A stretch of DNA of 64,000 bases from Brienomyrus brachyistius (taxonomy: Eukaryota; Chordata; Actinopteri; Osteoglossiformes; Mormyridae): contig NC_064551.1 of NCBI RefSeq assembly GCF_023856365.1, positions 15,633,527 through 15,697,526 of the forward strand, given 5' to 3'. The notes under the pieces were generated by a model. It was not told the origin of the DNA. It searched no databases and saw only the letters and a program-made list of their open reading frames with translations. Positions 48,005-59,631 of the stretch are shown here, piece after piece (position 1 is the stretch's first letter; the number at the start of each line of letters is the position of its first letter). A program made the position numbers and the translations under genes.

Positions 48005-49491
48005 TTCTAGAATGATTAAGTCATTTGACTTTGGTTCTTGTTGTTCCTTTCTATTTTTCTTCCCTTGGGAACTTTTCACATGAGGCATTTACCATATTGC
48101 TGTGATGAAACTGTCATAACCATTTGAAACCATGTCACAACAGGTATTACAGTTTATGGTAACTGTTTTAATACATGGAATGTTACGAAATTGGCCATGT
48201 GAATTATTTTTTTCTTCCAAAGCCTTTTCAGCGGCTAGCACAAAATGGTTGACTGTTCCACAGTTTGAATGGACATCCAGCTTCTCTGTGCCCTCAGTGC
48301 AAGATTAAACCCGCCTTTACGGACTGGGTTTGGTCAAATACTCTCTCCTGTCTGCTGGACAGAAAAACAAATGAACAAAATGTACCAGTGTAACCATGCG
48401 AAACTTCATAGATACGTGTGTGTATTTTTAAGTGTATTTCTGGTCTGCGTTTGCGCAGCATATTCTGCATTTGGATAAATATGAAAGCTTCGGCGTCTCT
48501 CGTGCATGCTCCATGCGATGCCCACATTCGGCACGCCGCTTCCTAATAGTTTTGCATCCACAATAGTCAAGGAAATAACACAGCTTTGCTATACAGTGTT
48601 GACTTTTCGGCGTTTTTAATGAATTGTAGCAATAAGAGAAGAAACAATCTAGTGCAAAATGCATTTAAATTTGATTCTGAAGTAAGAACAAAACCATGAA
48701 TAATGTTACAATTATACACTGTGTCCATCTAGGGCATGAGAATTTATTTTCGGTTAAAAACGGATGGCACTATTTATTTCTGTCAGCATAATTGGGTCAC
48801 CGAATGCTTATTATTATTTTTTTTAAGTTGAAGAATCCTCTCCTTCGGTGGAGTTGGGTTCCGTGGCAGCTGAATTGTTATTGCTACAGTCCTTACTCAT
48901 TACAATTTTGATTGGTTCTTTCATACATCACCCATTTCTTTGGCAATGCTAAATGCCAGAGAGGCACACATAAATGAGGGAGAGCGGGAGAAAAGAGAGG
49001 AAGCGGGGAGCGAGCATTTATGGGGGGCAAAATGAGGTTAAGCCCGCGGCAGAGAGCAGGAAGAGTTAACCATTCAGCTGAAAATTCATGTTCGGCGGAA
49101 TATTCTGAAGTCTCTAGAGGCAAAGGGTACAATATGGCAGCCCGCAGAAGGAAGAACGAGAGACGACAGGGGCCTGGGCTTTTGAAGGTGACTGTTTAGC
49201 AGGACCAAACTGAAGCAAAGGCTTCACCGGTAAGCTGGGTTAGCAGCCAGAGCAGAGTACCACCCTGCCAGGTCATCTTTAATCTCAGCCCCCGGGTTGA
49301 CTGTGTGTCAGGATAAATAAGGCCGTTTTTCCATCAGCTGCCTTTTGAGCTCGATGCGAAGTGTATCGGTGGCCGTGCGGGGTTCCCTGAGACCCCGTCC
49401 TTTCCATGTGATGACCATCCTACACGTTCTGTACACGGTATCCAAAGGCTACCATTAGCCTGAAGATACTTCAGCCATTTTAACAATGTAT
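48005..49491. other. Unique non-coding DNA, possibly regulatory
   Basis: No repeat family is visible. The block at 48940-49150 is less AT-rich, with a purine-rich run at 48977-49014. It has no coding frame and would be a reasonable candidate for conserved non-coding DNA, but I have no comparative evidence. Confidence 0.35.
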
Positions 49492-50299
49492 TACAGTGTT
49501 ATGTAAGTTTGGACGCACATCTGAAGTTGCATGATAATTTGATCTGTATTCATATGAGATCACAGCAATATGCCGTTTTTGTGCTAGAGAAATGTAGACA
49601 AGGGGCTGTTTATTGGACCAAAATTCCCAGTGTAGCATTACTGAGTTGTATGAAATAAAATCAAATGTAAAAAATGGGATGTGCAAAAGTTTAGACTCCC
49701 TGCATTGATTCAATGCTGTGAGGTTTCAGCACAAAATTGCTTTTATTAGCTTATTAGACCTTAAACTACAAAGACAGATACAGCCAATCATTAAAACGGC
49801 TATTTAGCATAGATAATTTCTAGTTGTGCTTGTCATTGGTTCCTCTTAGAGAGTGCCAATATGGGAGCCTCTAAAGAACTCTCTACTAACCTAAAAACTC
49901 CGATAATTCCTCGTTATGAATTAGGACAAGGGTTTAACAAATTATCACCAGGTTTTGACTGTCTGTCTCCACAGTCAGCGATGTAGATAGGAAATGGAAG
50001 ACCACAGGATCAGTCCTTGTGAAGGAAGGATGCGGTGGACCAAGAAAAATATCTGAAAAGCACAGGCGAAGGCTGGTTAGAATCATAGAGAAACCACAGA
50101 CCACCTCCAGAGGGCTACAACAACATCTGGCTGCTGATGTTGTCATTGTACATCGTTCCACAGTCCATAGGGTATTTTATACCCTGTTTCCATAGGGTAT
50201 AAAATATGTTTGAATGAAGTTGCTGCCTCAAAAGCTTAGCATGTCATAAATTGATACGGTGATTTTTATCTGGGGTGCCGAAACTTTTACATAGCACTA
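49492..50299 (+). mobile_element. Defective Tc1/mariner-like element
   Basis: The ends read 'acagtgttatgtaagtttgg' at the left and 'ccgaaacttttacatagcac' at the right; the second is approximately the inverse of the first. TA lies at both outer edges. The interior carries the N-terminal part of a Tc1-like transposase only. The element is much shorter than a full Tc1 (about 1.3-1.6 kb), so the catalytic half has been deleted. It directly abuts the palindromic MITE arms to the right. Confidence 0.75.
49861..50171 (+). pseudogene. Tc1-like transposase, N-terminal remnant
   Basis: A transposase cuts and pastes the element by binding its ends and cleaving through a DDE catalytic domain. Here a start codon at 49861 opens with a 'SKELS'-type block usual for Tc1-like proteins and reaches a stop at 49984. 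A shifted frame resumes at 49992 with RKWKTTGS-like residues. It continues through GGPRKISEKH, the GRPR-like hook between the two DNA-binding subdomains, and 'TTSRGLQQHLA' to 'RSTVHR' near 50171. These are the two helix-turn-helix DNA-binding modules. At least one frameshift is present and the whole DDE domain is missing, so it cannot be active. Confidence 0.8.
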
Positions 50300-50935
50300 A
50301 ATGTAATAATGCCGCATTATGTAATAACTCGACAGAGTTTAACAAATTTTCATTACATAATGCGGTTTTATTACATAATGAATCACAGACCAAGCAGCAA
50401 CACCACATTATGCAACTTGAGAAAATGTAACAAATTTGTAGCCTTCATTATTATTTTATATTGCAACATTAACCTATTTTTATTATCTTCATCATCATTG
50501 TTATTATTATCATCATTATTACAATGTCCAGCATGCTTTTGTGATGTATTTCAGGTGATTTCTGTGTCTCTGTGACATAATAGCAAGCAAAAGTTCAAAT
50601 AAAGAATGTCATAGCAAATACTGAATAAGTTGGATCACTTGTTAATTTATAAATGAGGTTACAAACTACTTTAGTTACAAAGGGTTTTCATAAACGCTCA
50701 TTAATCAATGAATGATCCTAAGGACGACATCACGAACTACTTAGTGCCACTAAGCTTTCAGGAAAAACACCCATGAAAATTTACCTAAATTTATCTAATG
50801 GTAATTTGTTACATTTTGTTGACTTATTACATAATGCAGCATTATTACATAATGTATTGTTACAGGGAACGTAGCTACACTTTATGTAATAACGCTGCAT
50901 TATGTAATGACAGTGTTGTATTATGACATTGTTAT
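50300..50935. mobile_element. Palindromic MITE arms, 'attatgtaataa' family
   Basis: Arms at about 50300-50440 ('gcattatgtaataactcg', 'acaccacattatgcaac') face inverted arms at 50808-50876 ('gacttattacataatgcagc', 'ttacataatgtattgtta'), with a further unit at 50880-50935. They share the element type of 34386-34677. The 370 bp between the arms is AT-rich without coding capacity. This is either one element of about 580 bp with rearranged ends or several overlapping insertions. Confidence 0.6.
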
Positions 50936-51488
50936 TGCAGAACACATTGTTTCACACATCAAGTCACTCAATTAAGTGAGAACATTTGCAGGTTTCCCCA
51001 GTCATATAGCATGATATTGTTAGTAGTGTAATTACAGTTTATAATTCTTCCTAATGGAAAAACAGCAGGCCCTCTCACACCACTTGACATACCGCTCCTA
51101 CACTTCACTCTAGTTTCTTAAAAACCCCTGCAATTGTCTACTTTTTACCTAGGAGTAAGAGATAATACATTTCTTACTCCCTATTTACCCTAGCATACAT
51201 GCCAAGTGGCTTACTGGCCTGATACATGGAAGGTCATGGCTTGCTTTTTGACATACCATTGGTTATTCTATCTGAATATCATCCAATAGGAAGTTGAGTA
51301 AACCTTCGTAAGCATAGGGGAGGATATACACTGGCTGGGATGCCAATGCAGTACAAAACGTTTGCACACAAGCCAACTCCAATCCACCTAAAGCACACCT
51401 CCTTGGACAGTGGGAGAAAACACTAACCCACAAAGTCAATGTGCTGAAGGGCTGATGGTTTATCCTGTTCAGCCAGTGTCCTGCAAGT
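50936..51488. other. Non-coding DNA
   Basis: No feature was recognised. Confidence 0.45.
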
Positions 51489-51506
51489 CCCCCCCCCCCC
51501 CCCCCC
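51489..51506. repeat. Poly-C tract, 18 bases
   Basis: Uninterrupted C18. Confidence 0.97.
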
Positions 51507-51547
51507 ATTTCCCTTTGTTATTAGACCACTTCTCCAGAAATATGCAG

Positions 51548-51727
51548 CCAATGGGAAACTTCAAGCCATCCATCCATTATCTGTAACCGCTTATCCTATT
51601 CAGGAACATGGGGGTTCTGGAGCCTATCCTGGAGGCTACAGGTGCAAGTCAGGGAACAAGTCATGATGGGAAGCCAATCCATCGCAGGGCACACTCACAC
51701 ACCATTCACTCACCCAATGAGAAACTT
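51548..51727 (-). mobile_element. 5'-truncated SINE with 14-bp target duplication, reversed
   Basis: The body is 51562-51713, carrying only the tail half in reverse ('catccattatctgtaaccgc', 'ggagcctatcctgg', 'cgcagggcacactcac'). It is flanked by 'ccaatgggaaactt' and 'ccaatgagaaactt', 13 of 14 identical. The missing head and the duplication fit target-primed reverse transcription with premature termination. Confidence 0.85.
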
Positions 51728-54700
51728 GACTGTGACAAATCAACCACACAAAGACAGAGCTTTGTTGAAAACCTTCTCAAGTCTCTATTAAAGTTAAAGA
51801 GAATATCTTCTATGTAGTCCAACTGGATGCACCGCAGCTGCCAGATATCTCTAACCAGCCAGTATTTTTAGATCGAAATACCTTAATAACAGTCAAAATC
51901 ATTCCCAGAAGTCAGGGGATAAGGGCACCATACTGCCCTCGCTTCCACACCCACTGTCTTCATTTTGTTGAAGATTTATTTGATCGCCATAAAACATTAA
52001 ACTAGATTATTAAAATTTAGCGAATTGCTTTGAGTAAACAGCCTTCATTTTTTTTTCATTATGAAGCTGCCCTGTCAGTACACTAGTATTTCGAATCCAT
52101 AACACATTACAAGATATGTGTGTTGGCTGCTCTTCATTGTAATTGTCTTTGCTTACTGAAAGGCAGTAAATGTTGAAATGTTTAAGTAACTGGGATGCAT
52201 AAAGTGAAGATGCATTTGTTGGCTCCCACACTTTTATTGTCCCACATCTGGCTGACTTGACTGCGCTAAATCTGTTGTTTGTTTTTGTTTTCTGCGGGAT
52301 GATTAAACAATTAGTCTTCTCTTCTACCAAGCTCCATGCCTGTGACAGTTTCAATGAAGACGGATTTCTTTTTACAGAAACGAATCTAGCCAGCAATGCA
52401 AGGTGCATACAAACAGTATATTCGGTGACCTCCAGATATCTTCTCCTAGCAGTTAATCTACATCATCTTCCCTCCAGGTCTGGATACTGCATAATGTCAG
52501 GGTAATTCATTTCACAGGGCTCAACTCCTCACCACTGATCCACACCACACTGATCTCAGATTTAGGTCAAGGTTTTTGGTACAGCAGATTATTATGTAAA
52601 TGTCAATTATTGTATATTTACATCATTCTTTAATTTAATCATATTTGTGTGTGTGTGTGTGTGTGTTTATTTTTAATGATTCTCTACAACAACTTCAATG
52701 TCTACATGTGTTGCTATGTGGCGGACACCTTTTACCGACATGTAAATTATTCTTAATGAGCACAGAATACCATGCTTATACTAATTATGTTTCTAGAAGA
52801 CTTACCTTTGAAGAAGAAACAGAAGAAACAGAAAGAGCTCTGTCCCAAATGTTTAATCATACCATCAAAATGTCTGTGCCTCAATATTCATTTATATGGA
52901 TCATTACAACAAGGGAAAATTCACTGATGAAAAGAAGCATCATTTAAATCTCTAAAGTGAATTTGGTAGTTAGTGATCATACTGGCAGTCAGTTGTTTTG
53001 GATTTTCATGTCTCAGTAATGGCGATATTTGTGTTGTTCATGAATTCAGAATGCTTTACAGCTAATACCAATCAGCATAAATCACTAACCTAAAGAGGTC
53101 TGCTGTTTAAGGGAAATGATTAGTTATGTAAGGATGTATGCATCCAAAATTAACCCAAGAGAGGAAATAGGGAGGGAATACGGAAGTATTTTTAAGTATC
53201 CTGCCCGAGACAAATGGAAGCCAAATACGATTAATACATTAAGCTAGTTGTGGCAAAGATTACACACAACACTTGTGCTTTGAGTGAGTTTGCAGTCTTG
53301 CTAATTCAAACCCTCCTTTCAATTCAATACACTGTAAGAGATCAAAACAATAGGACTGACAACTAAAATCAGAATAAGAGGCAGCAATAGGAGGTTATGG
53401 GACATGATTGGTTCTTTCTTTCCTCTATTTCTTTCATACATAGTTTGTTTATTTCTGTGGCTGTCAGGATATGCAGCACAAATCCTCTGGAATGATTTAA
53501 AGGCCCCAACCACAAATGCACTGGACCAAAATCCACGGTCTGGAGCCCTTTTTTCAAGAAACCAAAACACAGTGAGAAGCACTCAAGTAGTACTGCAAAT
53601 GATTTTGACCCACTCTTATACTGCACTGTTTCTTCAGTCATTTTTGCTAGGAAATGCCTGAATTCCCCATCATTCTCAAGTCAGAATGCATTAAACCTTT
53701 ATTATACTACATGAATCCTTCCACGGGGAGCTCTCCAATTCTAGGTGACATTAACCACAATGCTTAGCCCTTTTATCTAATGAATGATTTGATGGCCAGT
53801 GACACAATTGCCTCTGACAGATCCATTCCATCCATGGAATCTTATGACGCCACATATATTCAGGTGCTTAAAGGTTAATTTTGTTCTTTTTCCATTACAG
53901 AATGAGAAATCCCTTCCATGTTAAGTATTTTTCTCTCTTGAATAGGAACCTGTCTTATTAGCCTATCCATTTGAATTGATGACAAATAAGAATGATAATG
54001 ATTTGTGTTTCTATGTGAACTGGTAAATATGTTATTCCTCATCCATTTTCTCTTCCATTGCCTGGGGGTTGGATCTGCTCTTCATACCACCCATAGCACT
54101 CCTGCATTATATACTTTGTACAATGTTCTCCGTTTTTGTTAACATGCAACTGTGTTATGATTTCTGTTTATGAAATTTGGAAAACTTGAGTAAAGAAATG
54201 GTGCCATAATAACAGTGTCCTTCTTTTATCATTTCAACTATTATTGCAACAGAAAATTCACAAAATTATGCATTATGTCAATATTCTTCATTTGGAAAGT
54301 ATAATAATAACTATGGCTTCTATAAGCCTTTAAACTTCCAAGTATAAAATACTCCACAAAAATACATTTTTACATATATATCCCTTAGATACTTCCTATT
54401 TGTGGACCATTTTTTTATTTTTTAATTCAAACCATGTGTCGCTGAAAAAAGTGTGGTCAGTCATTTCAACTTGGTCTCAAATGCATGTTTCAGGTTATCG
54501 CCTTGAAATAAATCCTTTTGTGTTCCTTAATCCTGTGGGTTACTTACAGGTGTCTTTGCGCTAGAGTTTGTGTTTGTATCTACGCTTTACAATAACCCCA
54601 TTGTGTTTTTGTGGCCGCCTGTACTGAAAACACCCTCGCCAATGTGCTGTGAATTGCTTAGTTGTTGAATTGGTGGAATAGAAAAGCAACATAAAGGTTT

Positions 54701-54970
54701 TTAAGCTGTGGAGAGCAGGATGACTCCTCTATGGGAGAGCAGAGCACTCAGAGCCGAGCTGCCTCTCGGAAGTGACTTTGTCCTTGACTGTGGAGGAGAA
54801 GCGTGCATGCGGGGCGGAAGCTCCCTTCACAGGCCAAATATCCAGCCTGAGTGTCGTTTAGCCTCCATGTCAAGTTTGGGCTCCAGGAGGTGCAGCGAAG
54901 ATCAGGGACTCCTTTGGTGCCATTCAAAAACTTTAGCACTTTAGCACACTATAAACCTGCCCACAGCTCA
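51728..54970. other. Non-coding DNA
   Basis: A (GT)n microsatellite lies at 52646-52666. No gene was recognised; overlapping frames at 53319-53661 occur on both strands. The unique AT-rich part at 53700-54000 could include conserved non-coding sequence, which I cannot test here. Confidence 0.45.
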
Positions 54971-55221
54971 TGGAAGTTTCACTTACACAAAAATGTTCTG
55001 ATGGCAGAAGGAAAAATTATTGGTTCAGAGACATAACCAATCAGATTGTAGAGGAGGTAGATCCAAGCAACTACAGGAGGCAGGACCAACCAATCAGATG
55101 TTTTGGCCCCGCCTCCGCTAGTTGTTTAGACCAACGTCTTCTATAGTCTGATTGGTCATGTTTCTGAACCAATCATTTTTCCTTCTGCCCTCAGAACATT
55201 TTTGTGCAAGTAAAACTCCCA
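54971..55221. mobile_element. Fold-back MITE rich in CCAAT boxes, copy 2 (best preserved)
   Basis: The left arm starts 'tggaagtttcacttacacaa' and the right arm ends with the inverse ('caagtaaaactccca'). Pairing covers nearly the full 251 bp, including 'aaaatgttctg', 'ggcagaaggaaaaat' and 'attggttcaga'. Five CCAAT boxes lie at 55019-55023 (reversed), 55037-55041, 55090-55094, 55151-55155 (reversed) and 55169-55173, and a GC-box-like 'ccccgcctcc' lies near 55109. There is no coding capacity. Related to 4063-4273 and 13748-13780. A target duplication is not certain. Confidence 0.85.
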
Positions 55222-55739
55222 CAAGCCTACTCAAAGCTGATCACATTATCTGAGGAACTTAATAGCATAATTGGGCGAGAACATCCTCCCCCCAGATTCT
55301 TGATGTATCACTCATCACTGGACAACCTTACTGGGAGGTCATTTAGTCTTGCAGTTCACTGGCAATAAAAAATTTGCCAGTAGCAACCACTTACAGGGAG
55401 GATGCACTGTGCATGGCAGAATAACATCATGAACAAACTGGATGATCTGGGGAAATCTTTGAAGGTTCTTAGACACTGATGATTTAACTGCAGTTTCCTC
55501 CACATTAATTATACCGCCCCAACACGCCATCCGTTCCTAATTTTGTTTCGGGCTTAAAATGCAACCTGATGATAAAATGTCAGTTTCAGCACCACTGCCG
55601 TCGGATCTTTTGTTTAGTAAAATGTAATTGTTCTTGGCTTGAAGCCAGAGATCCTGTTTTTTTTTGTTGTTGTTATTCTGTCCGCTACGTACACAAGGCT
55701 AACATGTAGTAATGTACCATCTCAGCTTTGTGGCATGGG
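55222..55739. other. Non-coding DNA
   Basis: No feature was recognised. Confidence 0.45.
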
Positions 55740-55785
55740 TAGGTCTACTGTGTTGTAAGACATCATCACAACTCTACAGAGTACA
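55740..55785. repeat. Degenerate leading unit of the 46-bp minisatellite
   Basis: One unit, strongly diverged ('ctactgtgttgtaagacatc'), in register with the array that follows. Confidence 0.7.
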
Positions 55786-56659
55786 CAGGGTTACTGCATA
55801 GCAACACATCAGCACAGCTCTGGGTATCACACAGGGTTACTGCATGGTAACACATCAGCACAGCTCTGGGTATCACACAGGGTTACTGCATAGTAACACA
55901 TCAGTACAGCTCTGGGTATCACACAGGGTTACTGCATGGTAACACATCAGCACAGCTCTGGGTAGTACAAAGGGTTACTGCATAGCAACACATCAGCACA
56001 GCTCTGGGTATCACACAGGGTTACTGCATAGTAACACATCAGCACAGCTCTGGGTATCACACAGGGTTACTGCATAGCAACACATCAGCACAGCTCTGGG
56101 TAGCACACAGGGTTACTGCATAGCAACACATCAGCACAGCTCTGGGTATCACACAGGGTTACTGCATAGTAACGCATCAGCACAGTTCTGCATAACACAC
56201 AGGGTTACTGCATAGCAACACATCAGCACAGCTCTGGGTATCACACAGGGTTACTGCATAGTAACACCTCAGCACAGCTCTGGGTATCACACAGGGTTAC
56301 TGCATAGCAACACATCAGCACAGCTCTGGGTAGCACACAGGGTTACTGCATGGTAACACATCAGCACAGCTCTGGGTAGTACAAAGGGTTACAGCGTAGT
56401 AACACATCAGCACAGCTCTGGGTAGTACAAAGGGTTACAGCGTAGTAACACATCAGCACAGTTCTGGGTATCACACAGGGTTACTGCATAGTAACACATC
56501 AGCACAGCTCTGGGTAGCACACAGGGTTACTGCATGGTAACACATCAGCACAGCTCTGGGTAGTACAAAGGGTTACAGCGTAGTAACACATCAGCACAGT
56601 TCTGGGTATCACACAGGGTTACTGTGTATAAACACGTCAGCACAGCTCTGTGGAATACA
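55786..56659. repeat. 46-bp minisatellite, 19 units in exact phase
   Basis: The unit starts 'cagggttactgcatagtaac', continues 'acatcagcacagctctgggt' and ends in a variable 'atcaca', 'agcaca' or 'agtaca'. Unit starts fall at 55786 plus multiples of 46 up to 56614, with no indel in 18 steps. Variants recur in blocks: units 5-7 resemble units 10-12, and units 13 and 15 resemble units 17 and 18, pointing to block duplication by unequal exchange. The unit length is not a multiple of three and every frame is interrupted, so it is non-coding. Degenerate units continue to about 56790. Confidence 0.97.
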
Positions 56660-58310
56660 CATCAGCTGTTTGGCGTACATATCAGCATATCCATATTGAA
56701 TATATAAGGTTACGATACAGCAAGACATGATCACAACTGTGTTGAGCACACAGTGCTGCTATATAGTAACATATTTTCACATCCCGGTGGTAACCATAGC
56801 CAGAGAAGAAGCTTGGTGTACAGAGAACGCCTGTAATTTTATGTGATTATTTTAGGAGCGACAAAGTGATGTTCAAAGAGAGGCCATAATGTGCAAAAAA
56901 GCCTGAGTAAACCAGGCAGGGTGTCTTATGGACCCAGTGTAACAGCAACACCTTCACTCAACGAGCCCTCTTCTGTCAATCTGCTGGAGCCCACATTAGA
57001 CAAATCATTTAAATGGTTCCCTTTGATGTCCTGATGTATCACCAGGAAAAATGACTGGCTTCAAAAGGGAGGCTATTATTGCATTAAGAGACACATCTCT
57101 GGTCAGCTTCTTGCATGACTTCTAGATTTCAGAGAAATTACGCTGTTCCCACAAGTCACCAAGAAAAGTACATTTACAGAAAAAAAATTAGACTTCTGCT
57201 GGTTGTGGAGGCTGGGATGAGAAGTAATACTTTTCTACACCTAAATTCTATGTTTCCAGCTGAACACTGACTTGAGAGTCACGTCATTCAGATCTGTGAA
57301 TAAATCTTCCATGTTATGTAGAGCTTTTTGAAGATACTAAAGGACATTAGCTGAACCTGAGAAGCAGAAGTGTATGTCTTCCAATATATGATGCCTATTA
57401 TTGTATCCTAATACACTTACCCTAAAAATATGTTTCTCTAATTTGCTGACTGATCCTGACAGTTCACATAGAAATACGATTTTTTTTTCTCATACATAAT
57501 TTACATAAAATTTGTAGGGATCAACCCACCTGCTATGGGTAACTTCAGAGATGTGTGAAATTTCAGAATTAAACCAAGATCAGCTGTGCTTCCAGGACAC
57601 GTTCTGCTATTGAATATTTTGTTTCTAATCTTCTAAAGACTGTGGTTATTTATTCACTCTTTCAATGGCAAATGTGTCAAAGATCATTACATCTGCATTC
57701 CATGTTTGCAGTAGGCTGAGCCAGACTGAGGGAAACTCCTCAAGCAAGGCAATCACTAATGCTTTACATCCGGATCTACTCAGACTGGAGAGGCTTGTTT
57801 GCATAGCCAAATGCCAGCAGAAGAGCACTGGCTTTCTGGTGCCCTTTAACACAGTAATTACTAACGGAAGCACAAAAAGTTTTTTTTCCCAAAGTGGTGT
57901 TTTTGCTTCTTTTGTGTATCTTGTGTTGTATTGTGACAAAAGTATAAAATATATAGGCAATCGTGCATAGAAAGTAAACAAAAAATCGATTATATCGGTT
58001 AGGAGGATATCAGTGTAAGTCTGAAGTAATACTTAAAGCAATAATTAGAAACATTAAATGATAGGGTTAGCCTTAGTTTCCTTCTCTCTTCAAACTAATT
58101 TTAAAAATTAGAGAAAATTAATGTTGCAGTAATGAGTTCATGACAATGACCCATGTACTGCCCTTTGTGTTAATTCTACATTAATATGGGAATTCAATGT
58201 ATAAATATTTATGGTAATGAGTTCTAATATTAGGTATGGTTAATCAAGATTAATCACAGAAAACTATGTGATTAATTAGTTTTTTTTTATTATTATTGAG
58301 TCACAGCCAT

Positions 58311-58313
<3 letters not shown>
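56660..58313. other. Non-coding DNA
   Basis: Degenerate remains of the minisatellite reach about 56790. Beyond that no feature was recognised. Opposing frames of 101 and 111 codons overlap at 57646-57981 and are not supported as genes. Confidence 0.45.

Positions 58314-58368
<55 letters not shown>
58314..58368. repeat. (GT)27 microsatellite
   Basis: 55 bases of uninterrupted GT, which can adopt Z-DNA and is expected to be polymorphic. Confidence 0.98.
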
Positions 58369-58369
<1 letters not shown>

Positions 58370-58370
<1 letters not shown>

Positions 58371-58690
58371 CAGATATACCTTACCTTATGGGAAGTTCAA
58401 TTCACAAAAAATCTGTGACTGCAATGAAAAAACTTAAAATGCAAAAACTCTTTCGCATGGTTACTTATGGTTATGGTTAGGGCTGGGTAGGGGTTAAGGT
58501 TGTCATAGTTAGCGTTAGCGTTAGCATTTTTCCCATAGAAATGAATGAGCGGTCCCCATAAAGATATATTTACCCAATATGTGTGTGCGTGTGTGTGTGC
58601 AGGTATACCAAATGTCCCCACAATGTCATAAAAACCTGATATTTTGATATTATGAGAACCACCTTTTTGGTCCCCAAAGGGGAAACTCAG
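58370..58690. repeat. Fish repeat with 'ggtccccataaagatat' motif
   Basis: 'ggttatggttagggctggg', 'tagcgttagcgttagc', 'cccatagaaatgaatgagcg', 'gtccccataaagatatattt' and a closing GT run near 58580-58600 follow an order I know from an abundant teleost repeat. A further 'aaatgtccccacaatgtc' block follows. Its class is not known to me. The 'gttaggg' blocks are telomere-like only by chance or as part of this family. Confidence 0.5.
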
Positions 58691-58703
58691 TTCTATTAAA
58701 ATC

Positions 58704-58760
<57 letters not shown>
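58704..58760. repeat. (TA)9(GA)n compound microsatellite
   Basis: TA repeats pass directly into about 19 GA units. Confidence 0.97.
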
Positions 58761-58765
<5 letters not shown>

Positions 58766-59224
58766 CAATCTCTTTCTGAATTGATAAGAGCACCGAGAGA
58801 GCAGAGGACATATAATCAAAAGCTGCATGGTTGCAGTTTAGGTATGACGTCTGCTTAACCCTCACATACCATGAGTTCTGTCCTCCCATCCCTGGGAACA
58901 TCAGTTGGACCGTCAAGCACAGCTCTCACTTCTCTCTTTCCAGGACCCCATTCTAAAAGTACCGACTTTAATGATCCAGGGATAACAGACTGTTTCTGCG
59001 CTGTCAGTGCTCTTTGATGTGATGTACAGGGGACGTCGATTTTCAATGGATGACGTGAAATGCTTGTTTTTCATTGTTTTGTACATTGGCCTGATTTAAA
59101 TTGTATACAGTAAAATAAAAGCGTGCTCTGTTATCAATAACAAGAATGCTAGTTACATAATTGAATTAATTGTTTTGAATATGCCTGAGTTAATGGATTA
59201 GGTTCACTTCCTGTTTTCTATGTT
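58761..59224. other. Non-coding DNA
   Basis: No feature was recognised. Confidence 0.45.
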
Positions 59225-59545
59225 AGCATGTATATAATCCATCCATTTTCCAAACCGCTTATCCTATTGGGTCGCGGGGGGTCCGGTGCCTATCCCGGAA
59301 GCAATGGGCACGAGGCAGGGAACATCCCAGGATGCGGGGCCAGCCCATCGCAGGGCACACTCACACACCACTCACTCTCACATGCACACCTATGGGCAAT
59401 TTAGCAACTCCAATTAGCCTCAGCATGTTTTTGGACTGTGGGGGGAAACCGGAGTACCCGGAGGAAACCCCATGACGACATGGGGAGAACATGCAAACTC
59501 CGCACACATGTGACCCAGGCAGAGACTCGAAGCATGTACATAATC
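59225..59545 (-). mobile_element. V-SINE-like element with 15-bp target duplication, truncated at the B box
   Basis: The body is 59240-59530 on the minus strand. It is flanked by 'agcatgtatataatc' and 'agcatgtacataatc', 14 of 15 identical. It contains the full tail, the full central domain ('ggaggaaaccc', 'gagaacatgcaaactcc', here reversed) and ends within the B-box region ('gagactcga'), so the A box is missing and it cannot be transcribed from its own promoter. The central domain is intact here, unlike the copy at 34 kb. Confidence 0.9.
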
Positions 59546-59599
59546 ACATATGTAATTACTGTAGATAAATCTTCTGCTAAATTATTATGGGGTCTTTTC

Positions 59600-59631
59600 C
59601 ATCCATCCATCCACCCATCCACCTATCCATC
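59600..59631. repeat. (CATC)n microsatellite
   Basis: Imperfect ATCC/CATC units. Confidence 0.85.

Noticed and set aside
55786..56659. Regular direct repeats suggesting a CRISPR array
   Set aside because: The units are contiguous, with no unique spacers, and the surrounding DNA is vertebrate.
57646..57981. Opposing frames of 111 and 101 codons
   Set aside because: They overlap almost completely on opposite strands, and neither has a recognisable domain.
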